Of a stretch of DNA of 64,000 nucleotides, positions 53,787 to 62,092 are shown piece after piece. The DNA is from Pseudomonas duriflava (GTDB lineage Bacteria; Pseudomonadota; Gammaproteobacteria; Pseudomonadales; Pseudomonadaceae). Every line of letters begins with the position of its first letter. Position 1 is the stretch's first letter. Below the pieces are notes generated by a model. It had not been told where the DNA came from, ran no database searches, and saw only the letters and a program-made list of their open reading frames with translations. The translations under genes were made by a program, and so were the position numbers. The stretch is from NCBI RefSeq assembly GCF_007830155.1, contig NZ_VLKY01000005.1:1-64000 (forward strand), given 5' to 3'.

Positions 53787-55124
53787 ATGCCTACCCTGCT
53801 TGCCGACTGGCACTACCGACCCCTGCATCGACGTGTATGGGCCTTGGCCGGCCCGATGATTCTGTCGAACCTGACAGTTCCCCTGGTGACGCTGGTAGAC
53901 AGCGCCATTGCCGGCCATTTACCCAACGCGCATGACCTGGGGGCCGTCGCGGTGGGCGGCAGCGTATACACCGCTATGGTGGGCGTGCTGGGTTTTCTAC
54001 GCATGGGCACAACCGGTTTTACCGCCCAGGCTAGCGGGCGAGCGGATGGCAGTGCGCTCCGGCAGATTCTGTTGCAGGCGTTGCTCCTGGCCTTTGGCCT
54101 CGCCTTTGGCTTGATGGTGCTCTCCTGGTTTTTTCTAGGCCCCCTGCTAGGGCTCATGAAGGCCTCGCCCGAGTTGGCCATTACAACCGAAGCCTTTTTC
54201 AATCTGCGCCTGCTGGGTTTACCGGCTGCGTTAGCCAGCTATGCCCTTATAGGTTGGTTACTAGGCACCCAGAACGCGCGCGCTCCGCTGGCCATGCTGG
54301 TAGCCACCAACCTTATCAACTTAGGGCTTGAGGTACTTTTCGTCTTTGGGTTTGGCTGGGGCGTAAAAGGTATTGCCGCTGCAACGGCGCTCGCGGAATG
54401 GTGCGGCGCAGGCCTGGGGTTATGGCTGGCCTGGGCAACCTTGAAACAGCAGGCAGGCACGCTACACGTCAAGGCACTGAAATATTGGCAGGCCTGGCGC
54501 CCCTTGCTTTCAGTGAATCGCGATATTTTCATCCGCTCCCTGGTATTGCAGAGCGTCTTTTTCCTGATGACTGTTCAGGGCACCCGCCTGGGTGAGTCTA
54601 CGGTAGCCGCCAATGCGCTTCTGCTTAACGGCCTCATGCTGACATCCTTTGCGCTCGATGGGTTGGCTCATGCCGTCGAGGCCCTTACCGGTCACGCCAT
54701 TGGCGCACGTGACCGTACAACGCTACGGCGTGCCATGGTTATCGCCAGCGGATGGTCTTTTCTCGCCAGCCTTGGATTTGCCTTGCTATTTGCCATGGGC
54801 GGCTCGCTCTTCATCGACCTGCAAACCAATATTTCCTCGGTTCGCCTCGAAGCCTATGCCTATCTGCCTTATCTGGCCGCACTTCCCGTTATCGCCATGG
54901 CAAGTTATCTGTTGGACGGCCTGTTCATTGGCGCAACGCGGGCCCGGGAAATGCGTAACGCCATGGTCATCGCGGCTGCGCTGGCATTTCCCATCGGGCT
55001 TTTACTACAAGGCCTCGGTAACCATGGGCTCTGGTTGGCCTTTCTGTGTTTCATGGCTTTGCGGGGGCTGGTCCTGGGCATCCAAGCCTGGAAAATGACC
55101 CAGCACAATGTCTGGATTCCCTAA
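53787..55124 (+). CDS. MATE-family efflux transporter, DinF-like
   Basis: A 445-aa membrane protein with 12 helices in two homologous halves. Typical patches: WALAGPMILSNLTVPLVTLV, GFLRMGTTGFTAQASG, and FALDGLAHAVEALTGHAIGA in the second half. Exports drugs or metabolites using H+ or Na+. I chose the ATG at 53787 (ACTGGAGTT upstream); longer starts at 53760 or 53697 add residues not typical of the family. Confidence 0.9.
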   Translation: MPTLLADWHYRPLHRRVWALAGPMILSNLTVPLVTLVDSAIAGHLPNAHDLGAVAVGGSVYTAMVGVLGFLRMGTTGFTAQASGRADGSALRQILLQALLLAFGLAFGLMVLSWFFLGPLLGLMKASPELAITTEAFFNLRLLGLPAALASYALIGWLLGTQNARAPLAMLVATNLINLGLEVLFVFGFGWGVKGIAAATALAEWCGAGLGLWLAWATLKQQAGTLHVKALKYWQAWRPLLSVNRDIFIRSLVLQSVFFLMTVQGTRLGESTVAANALLLNGLMLTSFALDGLAHAVEALTGHAIGARDRTTLRRAMVIASGWSFLASLGFALLFAMGGSLFIDLQTNISSVRLEAYAYLPYLAALPVIAMASYLLDGLFIGATRAREMRNAMVIAAALAFPIGLLLQGLGNHGLWLAFLCFMALRGLVLGIQAWKMTQHNVWIP

Positions 55125-55410
55125 CCTGTTTCCAAACGAGCCTATGCGGTGAAACAGGGGTGCCTATAGAGGTTAAAAGAAATCGTCCCGCTTATTCGTA
55201 TCCGCATGAATAACTATTCTGTCTGAGCCGCTACTGACAACTTCAATTCAATATTTTGTTCATATCTTGATAATGTTTTAGTCAGCCAATGCCTTTAAAG
55301 AAACCACAGGTTAGCCGATAGATTCAGCTCGCATTCTAACTCACTGCCCGCTTGAGCATGGACTTCAGGTAGCTGGCCACGAGCAGCTTTGTTCTTTCGG
55401 AGAAAACCTG

Positions 55411-56096
55411 ATGTTACCGTTCCTTAACAAAGGTACTACCGAGTACCTTAACCAATTGATTGGCGTACTGGAGGGTAAACGTAAGCAATTTGAGCCTACC
55501 CTCCAGGGGGACATAGTTGAAAGGGCTCACCGGGCCTGGCTCAATTCCAATCAAGAGCGCATAGAAGAGCAGCGACAGCACACAGCCCTTACTGATGAAC
55601 TGCAAGTACTGACGGCTCGCCTGACCGAAAGTGAGACAGGTGGCTAACGTACGACTATTCGCTTCAACCTGATCAATCAGGTCAGCAACGAAAGCTTATG
55701 GGATATGGAGGTTATTGCAGGCGACCCGGTCAACCCTCGCCCCCCTGCTGCTGGTCTTCCCAGTTTCGGCGCTTGCCTGACGGAACACCACTCCGTGTTT
55801 CGGGTGCTCTGGTCGATATCCATACCCAGCATCAGGAAGAGGCGCTTAAAAAGGCTCAGCAACAACAACGGCAGGCGCCTGAGAATAATCTCAACAAACT
55901 AACTGACATCGTGGCCGCCATTCAGAGCATTGCCCAGCAGCCCAATCTGCTGGCACTCAACGCAGCAATCGAGGCGGCACGAGCAGGCGATGCCGGTCGT
56001 GGATTTGCCGTCGTGGCGGACGAGGTTCGTAAATGGGCTACCCGAATAACCGAGGCGACTCAACAAGCGCCCGACATGATCAATCAGCGGTCCTGA
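55411..56096 (+). pseudogene. Decayed PAS-type methyl-accepting chemoreceptor
   Basis: Recognisable pieces occur in different reading frames. 55411-55647 encodes a 78-aa N-terminal fragment (MLPFLNKGTTEYLNQLIGVL). 55660-55760 encodes [20 protein letters not shown] and the GDPVNP PAS start. 55745 on, in another frame, has WSSQFRRL joined directly to [23 protein letters not shown], so the middle of the PAS domain is deleted. Then comes the chemoreceptor hairpin tip, partly kept in [20 protein letters not shown], ending early at 56096. At least two frameshifts and one internal deletion break it. It is non-functional unless recoded. Confidence 0.75.
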
Positions 56097-56228
56097 GCCG
56101 CTGCCAATAGCCCTGCCAAACGGTAGGGCTACAGTGGTGGCATCATGCAACATCGGGCCAGGAAACAGGTCTAGAAGCATGATGTCACTCTGCTTCTGGA
56201 GTGAGCCTGCTTACGTCCAGGATGTCTT

Positions 56229-57269
56229 ATGTACGCCATTCCCCTGCATCCACATGAGCACGAACGCCTGCAGGCCCTAGAGGAGCTGGAACTGCTCGAT
56301 ACGCCCAGGGATCCTTATATGGATTCGCTCGTTCGCATAGCGCGTGACTTGTTCAAGGTCGAGCGTGCCCTTATCAGCTTGATCGACTACGACAAGCAGT
56401 GCGTAAAGGCCCAGGCAGGCGAACCCTTTAGCGCCACGTCCCGCAGCGCCTCCTTTTGTGCCTATGCGCTGCTCGATCCTCATAAAGCATTAGTGATCTC
56501 AGATGCGCGTCTAGATGAACGCTTCTCTAGCAATCCGCTCGTAATCGCACCACCCTATATACGTTTCTATGCCGGGCATCCCTTGATTGCATCCTCAGGC
56601 CTTCCCATCGGCACGCTGTGCCTGCTGCACAGTCAACCCCGACAACTGAGCGATGAAGAGCGTTACCGCCTCCAGGATCTTGCTCAACTGATCGAAGGTC
56701 ACCTGAAACTACGCAGCCTGACCGAGCAGACGCGCTACCTTCGGGAAGCCATCCACCGTGAACGTCGCAAGGCCTTGCTGGATCCCCTGACCCAGCTGTG
56801 GAATCGTGCCGCGCTGGAACATTTTTATCCTGTCGAGCAAGCGGCTGCCCGACGTGATCAGGAGCAGATCGGTATATTGTTTATCGACCTTGACCGCTTC
56901 AAAAGCATTAATGACCGCTATGGTCATGCTACAGGTGACGAGGTATTGGTCGAAACCGCCGGCCGCATAGCCAGCAGCTTGCGACCTCACGATGTACTGA
57001 TGCGTTTTGGCGGCGAGGAGTTTGTAGTGATCGCTCGCGTCAAGACTGCTAGCCAATTGAAAAGCGTGGCCGAACGTATTCGGGTCGCCGTTGCCAGCGA
57101 GCCCTACCCTACCACTCAAGGTGCCATCACAGTGACGACCAGTGTGGGCGGTACCGAGGGCAGCCCTGACGAGGCAGTAGAGCTGTTGCTAAGCCGCGCG
57201 GATACGGCCCTTTATCAGGCCAAACATGAAGGCCGTAATCGTGTCGTGTTAACCACAGCCCTAGGGTAA
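56229..57269 (+). CDS. GAF-GGDEF diguanylate cyclase
   Basis: A 346-aa soluble protein, no signal peptide or membrane segment. The GAF domain (about residues 20-160) has the family start RLQALEELELLDTPRDPYMD and KAQAGEPFSATSRSASFCAYA, as in the light- or redox-type GAF sensors. A GGDEF domain follows (about 180-340) with DPLTQLWNR and the active site MRFGGEEFVVIA. It makes c-di-GMP in response to an unknown cytosolic cue. Stands alone after the chemoreceptor remnant. Confidence 0.92.
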   Translation: MYAIPLHPHEHERLQALEELELLDTPRDPYMDSLVRIARDLFKVERALISLIDYDKQCVKAQAGEPFSATSRSASFCAYALLDPHKALVISDARLDERFSSNPLVIAPPYIRFYAGHPLIASSGLPIGTLCLLHSQPRQLSDEERYRLQDLAQLIEGHLKLRSLTEQTRYLREAIHRERRKALLDPLTQLWNRAALEHFYPVEQAAARRDQEQIGILFIDLDRFKSINDRYGHATGDEVLVETAGRIASSLRPHDVLMRFGGEEFVVIARVKTASQLKSVAERIRVAVASEPYPTTQGAITVTTSVGGTEGSPDEAVELLLSRADTALYQAKHEGRNRVVLTTALG

Positions 57270-57403
57270 CAACAGACTGACAGCACGTGTGTCACTAGCC
57301 TTGATGACGGATCCTGTTGATTATTTCCGCCTTCCGGCAAGGAACCTCGTTTCTTTCGCCAGGCCCAACGTAGTAGTTAGAGCGAACCGCCCAGGAGCTT
57401 ATC

Positions 57404-57547
57404 ATGACGAAACCTGACGACTACCCGGAAGACGTGCCAACCCCTGATGATATTCAGAGTGACCAGATACCTGAGCACAGCAAAAAGGAAAATCTCGACA
57501 AGATCAAATACGACTCCGAGGACATTATCCCGCCTGGTGTCTGGTAG
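57404..57547 (+). CDS. Small acidic hypothetical protein (47 aa)
   Basis: MTKPDDYPEDVPTPDDIQSD ... ending DIIPPGVW. It has a strong ribosome site (AGGAGCTTATC) before the ATG and a biased composition (D, E, K, P), suggesting a disordered soluble protein. Length is too short for domain calls. The sequence looks conserved in composition rather than random; function unknown. Confidence 0.55.
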   Translation: MTKPDDYPEDVPTPDDIQSDQIPEHSKKENLDKIKYDSEDIIPPGVW

Positions 57548-57695
57548 ATCTAGCCGCGCCACTAAATGCGGAGTGCCGATGACAGCTCTTGGCACCAGGC
57601 ACTCCCTTGCCTCTGCTGTTAAGGCCGTATAAGACGCCAAAGACTACGGTATGATGCGCAGCCTATCAGTCAGCGTCATACCGGAAAATCTTGGC

Positions 57696-58223
57696 ATGCG
57701 AACAATAGGGTATCTACTGGGTGCCGCAGTCTGGACGGTCTCCAGCCTGGCCTATGCAGTGGATGGGTACAAGAACCTGCACTTTGGCGACACCAAGCAA
57801 ACCGTCCTGGCCAGTAAACTTTGTACGCTCACGGCCAAACGCTCCGCTATCGACGGCCTCGACTATTACGGGTGTGCTGATTTCAAATTAGGCAAGGACA
57901 TCGTTGAAGCAGGTTTCTTTTTTATTGATGATCAGTTCTTGCGTTTATCTATTGTCACGCCACCTGAAAAGAGCTTTCTGATCGCCCAGGGCCTGAATGA
58001 GAAATACGGTCCGCCCTCCTCCCAGTCCACAGCCGAAGCCTTTATTCAGCTGGAAAAAAAGCCTAACCATCAGGCGTTTCTGGCATTTGATCACAATACG
58101 ATCTTCTACAAGTTTTCGACCACCGCCACCATGAAGCGGCAGGCCTTGCTTATTTACACAGCACCGGATTATGAGCAGCGCTTGTTGAAAAAGCAGATCC
58201 AGAAGATCAATCCCGATCTCTGA
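57696..58223 (+). CDS. Exported hypothetical protein (175 aa)
   Basis: It has a Sec signal peptide (RTIGYLLGAAVWTVSSLAYA, residues 2-21) and a mature part with FGDTKQTVLASKLCTLTAKR, then CADFKLGKDIVEAGFFFIDD and a lysine-rich C-terminal helix. Two cysteines could form a disulphide. No family recognised with certainty. I chose the ATG at 57696 because the signal peptide starts there; an earlier start at 57651 lacks a ribosome site. Solitary gene. Confidence 0.7.
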   Translation: MRTIGYLLGAAVWTVSSLAYAVDGYKNLHFGDTKQTVLASKLCTLTAKRSAIDGLDYYGCADFKLGKDIVEAGFFFIDDQFLRLSIVTPPEKSFLIAQGLNEKYGPPSSQSTAEAFIQLEKKPNHQAFLAFDHNTIFYKFSTTATMKRQALLIYTAPDYEQRLLKKQIQKINPDL

Positions 58224-58713
58224 GCAAATGAAGGCTGTCCGTTAGTCAAAATCCCTATCGCCTCACAGTACTTTTTTAACCGTTCTGACTGGCCTTGCCT
58301 GCCTGCGAAAAATTTACTTACATCTATTGAACAGTAGCATTTAGCCATTGTCATAGGCATCGACATGACGCTAGGTAGTCAAATCGCGGCTTATCTGGCG
58401 TACATGGCATACAGGGATGTTAAATAGGTCATGGAGGCAGTACGGGCAGCCTTGAAAAAAGCAAGGCCCAGCAGGTCAGGTAGCCGCTTAGCGGTATCGC
58501 CGAAATTCCTCGCTCTGGGCAATCTTTTTAATGCTTTTACAACAGGTTTCACGTTTCACTTTCATGAACACTGTACCCTTGTTATAGCCACGAAACCGTT
58601 TATCAAGGAAAGCGCGACGGCTCCGTGACGTTGGAGTTACCCAGTTGTTGATTCCATCCAAAACTCATCAAGACGCTTTTACAACAGTGCTTATTTGAAT
58701 CAAGGACAGTTCA
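58224..58713. other. Non-coding region before acyltransferase
   Basis: 490 bases with no supported gene; a 65-codon frame at 58431 lacks a ribosome site and coding features. A 13-base direct repeat GCTTTTACAACAG occurs at 58533-58545 and 58675-58687, the second 27 bases before the acyltransferase start, so it may be a regulatory repeat. Confidence 0.5.
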
Positions 58714-59766
58714 ATGAACAGTAGAAATCTGTGGGTAGACTATGCCAAAGCCATTGGCATACTTCTCGTAGTGTATGGGCACGTTATTCGTGGCCTTATT
58801 AACGCTGGTGTAATAACAGTCAACATTAAGACGCATATGCTAATCGACAGCATGATCTATGCGTTTCATATGCCTTTATTCTTTTTTCTGTCAGGACTGT
58901 TTTTCTACAAGTCGTTATTGAGCCGTGACCGTAAAGGCGTCCTTTTCAACAAGGTCGATACCATCGTATACCCCTATATAGTGTGGTCCATTATTCAGGG
59001 CGTAACGGAAGTTATTCTGGCGCGCTATACCAACGGTTCGGCTACGCTGGGCGAGGTATTTTCACTGCTGTGGCAACCACGTCAGCAGTTCTGGTTCCTG
59101 TATATCCTGTTCCTGACTTTTGCCCTTTCCATCCTTTTGTACGGTAGCAAATCCAAGAAAGTGTTTACGCCTGTGTTGCTGACGTCTGCCTTGATCTACG
59201 TATTTCAGGAATATGCGCCCAGGCAACTGTTGCTCGACCTGACCATCCAGAACTTTGTCTACTTTGCCTTTGGCGTTTGGTTCGTAAACATCGCGGCCGC
59301 GATCGAGGCTCAACCCGCTCGGGTTGCTGTTGTAACACTCCTGATTACCGCAGGCTTGCAGTACCAGTTCCATATCGTGTCTCACCACTTCTACATGGAA
59401 CGTGGGCTGATGACCCTACTGATTGCCATCTCGGCAATCCTCTTCCTTGTTAGCCTGTCGATGATTCTGGCCCGCCATCCGATCCAGTGGTTTGTCACTA
59501 TTGGTACGCTGTCGATGCCTATCTATCTGATGCATATCCTGGCCGGGAGCGGCATTCGCGTGATCCTGAGCAAGTTCCTGCATATCGACAACGTTTATAT
59601 ACACATCTTTGGCGCCTGCCTGATTGGCGTGATGGCACCCATTATCGCAGCCAAGCTCCTGACAAGATGGAACATGAATTTCCTGTTCCAGGCGCCCACG
59701 TTGAATGGCCTGAAACGCCAACACAAGAGCGTCCCCAGAGAGACGACACATTCAGTCGCCTCCTAA
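58714..59766 (+). CDS. Membrane acyltransferase, Acyltransferase_3 family
   Basis: A 350-aa integral membrane enzyme with about ten helices. It opens LWVDYAKAIGILLVVYGHVI with the catalytic histidine of this family (GH) at about residue 23, and FHMPLFFFLSGLFFY is the second conserved block. It is distinct from the acyltransferase at 12162-13253. The type is common in exopolysaccharide or O-antigen modification, but no such cluster adjoins it. Followed by a strong terminator. Confidence 0.87.
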   Translation: MNSRNLWVDYAKAIGILLVVYGHVIRGLINAGVITVNIKTHMLIDSMIYAFHMPLFFFLSGLFFYKSLLSRDRKGVLFNKVDTIVYPYIVWSIIQGVTEVILARYTNGSATLGEVFSLLWQPRQQFWFLYILFLTFALSILLYGSKSKKVFTPVLLTSALIYVFQEYAPRQLLLDLTIQNFVYFAFGVWFVNIAAAIEAQPARVAVVTLLITAGLQYQFHIVSHHFYMERGLMTLLIAISAILFLVSLSMILARHPIQWFVTIGTLSMPIYLMHILAGSGIRVILSKFLHIDNVYIHIFGACLIGVMAPIIAAKLLTRWNMNFLFQAPTLNGLKRQHKSVPRETTHSVAS

Positions 59767-59782
59767 GACTATATCTTTCAGA

Positions 59783-59808
59783 AGCCCGCGCATCCCGCGG
59801 GCTTTTTC
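59783..59808 (+). terminator. Intrinsic terminator after acyltransferase
   Basis: AGCCCGCG (59783-59790), five-base loop, CGCGGGCT (59796-59803), then TTTTC. Confidence 0.85.
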
Positions 59809-59872
59809 ATGGCTGCAATTTTGCGTTTCACGCTATTCTGCGCTGACGAGTAGCCTACGAAAGAGTGAATTT

Positions 59873-60460
59873 ATGACTGATGCAGTCGAGAATCTTTTGA
59901 TCGAACTTGAGCACTTCAGTATCTCTAACGATCAGAGCACCAGCGTACGAACCCAGCGTATGCTGAACATTACCCGGGACACTGGGGAGTTTCTGAGCGT
60001 TCTGGTACAGGCTACGAGTGCCCGTAGGATACTGGAGATTGGTACATCCAACGGTTACTCCACCTTGTGGCTGGCGAGGGCAGCAGACGTTACAGACGGA
60101 ATGGTAGATACCATCGAACTGTCGGACTATAAGCTGGAACTGGCACGCCAGAACTTCGAGCGATCCGGACTAAAGCACCGTATCGTTCAACACGCCGGTG
60201 ATGCCGGTGAGCACTTACGTACCGAAAAAACAGCTGGACTGGACCTCATTTTTCTCGATTCCGAACGTCGCGCCTATGCAGGCTGGTGGCCTGAGCTCAA
60301 GCGCATACTGCGCCCCGGCGGACTTCTGATCGTCGATAACGCCCAATCTCATGCTGAGCAAATGGCGCCTTTCAGGGCACTGGTCGAAGCGGATGAAGAT
60401 TTCACGACCTGCCTTGTTCCGGTGGGCAAAGGCGAGTTTCTGGCGACTCGCCGCCCATGA
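59873..60460 (+). CDS. O-methyltransferase, class I SAM-dependent
   Basis: A 195-aa cytosolic methyltransferase. SAM motif I is RRILEIGTSNGYSTLWLARA (about residues 51-70), acidic motif II DTIELSDYKLELARQ, and DLIFLDSERRAYAGWWPELK near residue 125 supplies metal-site aspartates as in the catechol/caffeoyl-CoA O-methyltransferase (Methyltransf_24) group. RPGGLLIVDNAQSH completes the core. Substrate unknown. It begins 65 bases after a terminator and appears to be a single-gene unit. Confidence 0.85.
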   Translation: MTDAVENLLIELEHFSISNDQSTSVRTQRMLNITRDTGEFLSVLVQATSARRILEIGTSNGYSTLWLARAADVTDGMVDTIELSDYKLELARQNFERSGLKHRIVQHAGDAGEHLRTEKTAGLDLIFLDSERRAYAGWWPELKRILRPGGLLIVDNAQSHAEQMAPFRALVEADEDFTTCLVPVGKGEFLATRRP

Positions 60461-60644
60461 GCCAATGTGATCGGCGGAGTCCCCAATCAAGGCCCAGGCG
60501 ATTCAAGTCATCTGCCTCGCCTGGGAAAAGGTATCTAGAGGAGTTTCAGCGCCATTGAGTCGCAGTGAACTCATGGAATAACCCCCACCTCGCACAGCTG
60601 CCCCTGCTGCTGCCCATCCTTGCTCTTCAGCGAGCCGGGGTATA

Positions 60645-60809
60645 TCACCCGCCATTCCAAGCTTTTTTATGCTTGATATGGACGCTGGCCATTCGGCTTT
60701 TCAACGCCTCGCTCGAAGGGTCGAAAAGCGCATCGCCTTCAGTAGCCAAAGCGGAGTAACTAACTGTATTGATCACAGCAAAAGCTGCAATCTTGCGAAA
60801 AAGGCTCAT
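60645..60809 (-). CDS. Small secreted hypothetical protein (54 aa)
   Basis: MSLFRKIAAFAVINTVSYSA, then LATEGDALFDPSSEAL and a basic C-terminus (HIKHKKAWNGG). It has a clear signal peptide with probable cleavage after ALA (residue 22) and a GAGGAC ribosome site six bases before the ATG. The mature product of about 32 residues carries an acidic start and a basic tail. It lies between the methyltransferase and fbp on the fbp strand, beyond the fbp terminator. No family recognised. Confidence 0.6.
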   Translation of the reverse strand: MSLFRKIAAFAVINTVSYSALATEGDALFDPSSEALKSRMASVHIKHKKAWNGG

Positions 60810-60920
60810 GACGATGTCCTCGCGGTCTGTGGGAAACAGGCGAGTACACAGTAGAAAACCAGGGCTTAACCGTGTCTGAATCAGGCCTTAATGCAGGCTG
60901 AACAGAAAAGCTTTAAAGCG

Positions 60921-60954
60921 AGCTGCCGGCGGCCGTTACAGGCCGCCGGCAGCT
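60921..60954 (-). terminator. Hairpin terminator after fbp
   Basis: AGCTGCCGGCGGCC (60921-60934) pairs perfectly with GGCCGCCGGCAGCT (60941-60954) across six bases, just beyond the fbp stop. On the minus strand a modest T-rich stretch (CGCTTTAAAGCTTTTC) follows. Confidence 0.75.
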
Positions 60955-60959
60955 AAAGA

Positions 60960-61970
60960 TCACTTATCGAGATGATAAGTGGTAACACGTTCCACTTCTT
61001 CCTTTGATCCCAGGAAGACAGCAACACGCTGGTGCAAGCCTTCCGGCTGCACGTCCAGGATACGCTGATAACCGTTGGTAGCCGCGCCGCCAGCCTGTTC
61101 GACCAGCATAGCCATGGGGTTGGCCTCGTACATCAGGCGCAGCTTGCCGGGCTTATCCGGTTCACGAGCGTCACGCGGATACATGAAGATACCGCCGCGG
61201 GTCAGGATACGGTGCACATCGGCCACCATGGAGGCGATCCAGCGCATGTTGTAATTCTTGCCCAACGGGCCTTCCTTACCAGCCAGCAGCTCGCTCACGT
61301 AACGCTGTACTGGCGGCTCCCAATGACGCTGGTTGGACATGTTGATAGCAAACTCAGCCGTAGAGGGTGGAATCGTAATGTTTTCATGGGTCAAAACAAA
61401 GCTGCCCAATTCACGATCCAGGGTAAACCCTTTAACGCCATCGCCCAGTGTTAGAACGAACATAGTTTGCGGGCCGTAGATAGCGTAACCAGCCGCTACC
61501 TGCTCAGTGCCCTTCTGCATGAAGGCCTCTTCGGTGGTATCACCAAAGGTCGCGCCACCATGGTCCTTGCGTAGGACCGAGAAGATAGTACCGACAGAAA
61601 CGTTCACATCGATGTTGGACGAGCCGTCCAGCGGGTCGAACATGAGCAGGTAAGCCCCCTTAGGGTACTCACCCGGGATCTGATGGACCTTGTCCATTTC
61701 CTCGGATGCCATGCCGGCCAGTGTGCCGCCCCACTCGTTGGCCTCAAGCAGAATCTCGTTGGACAGGACGTCCAATTTCTTCTGCACTTCGCCCTGGACG
61801 TTTTCAGTGCCCATGCTGCCGAGCACACCGCCCAACGCGCCTTTGGACACTTCATAGCTGATGCGCTTGCATGCCCGAGCCACTACTTCGATAAGGAAGC
61901 GCAGGTCGGCTGGGGTCTTGTGACTACGGGTCTGTTCGATCAGATAGCGGCTCAGGGATACACGGGACAT
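60960..61970 (-). CDS. fbp: Fructose-1,6-bisphosphatase class I
   Basis: A 336-aa cytosolic enzyme of gluconeogenesis, the Pseudomonas length. The N-terminus is [20 protein letters not shown]. The metal/substrate site is [20 protein letters not shown] (D, D, then E elsewhere), and [20 protein letters not shown] and [20 protein letters not shown] complete the fold. I chose the ATG at 61970 because it aligns with the conserved start; the open frame to 62057 is a read-through. It hydrolyses F-1,6-BP to F-6-P. Confidence 0.95.
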   Translation of the reverse strand: MSRVSLSRYLIEQTRSHKTPADLRFLIEVVARACKRISYEVSKGALGGVLGSMGTENVQGEVQKKLDVLSNEILLEANEWGGTLAGMASEEMDKVHQIPGEYPKGAYLLMFDPLDGSSNIDVNVSVGTIFSVLRKDHGGATFGDTTEEAFMQKGTEQVAAGYAIYGPQTMFVLTLGDGVKGFTLDRELGSFVLTHENITIPPSTAEFAINMSNQRHWEPPVQRYVSELLAGKEGPLGKNYNMRWIASMVADVHRILTRGGIFMYPRDAREPDKPGKLRLMYEANPMAMLVEQAGGAATNGYQRILDVQPEGLHQRVAVFLGSKEEVERVTTYHLDK

Positions 61971-62092
61971 GGAAGGCTCCGGTAGAAATGTTCGCGCAGT
62001 GTAGCGCGGATGCTCAAGCTCCGTCTCAAGCCAAACGGCCAGCATGCCTTCGCCCACGGTGAAGGATTCACCGGACGAGTACCTGCAGGCCG

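Noticed and set aside
58431-58628. 65-codon frame in the 490-base gap
   Set aside because: No ribosome site or coding features.
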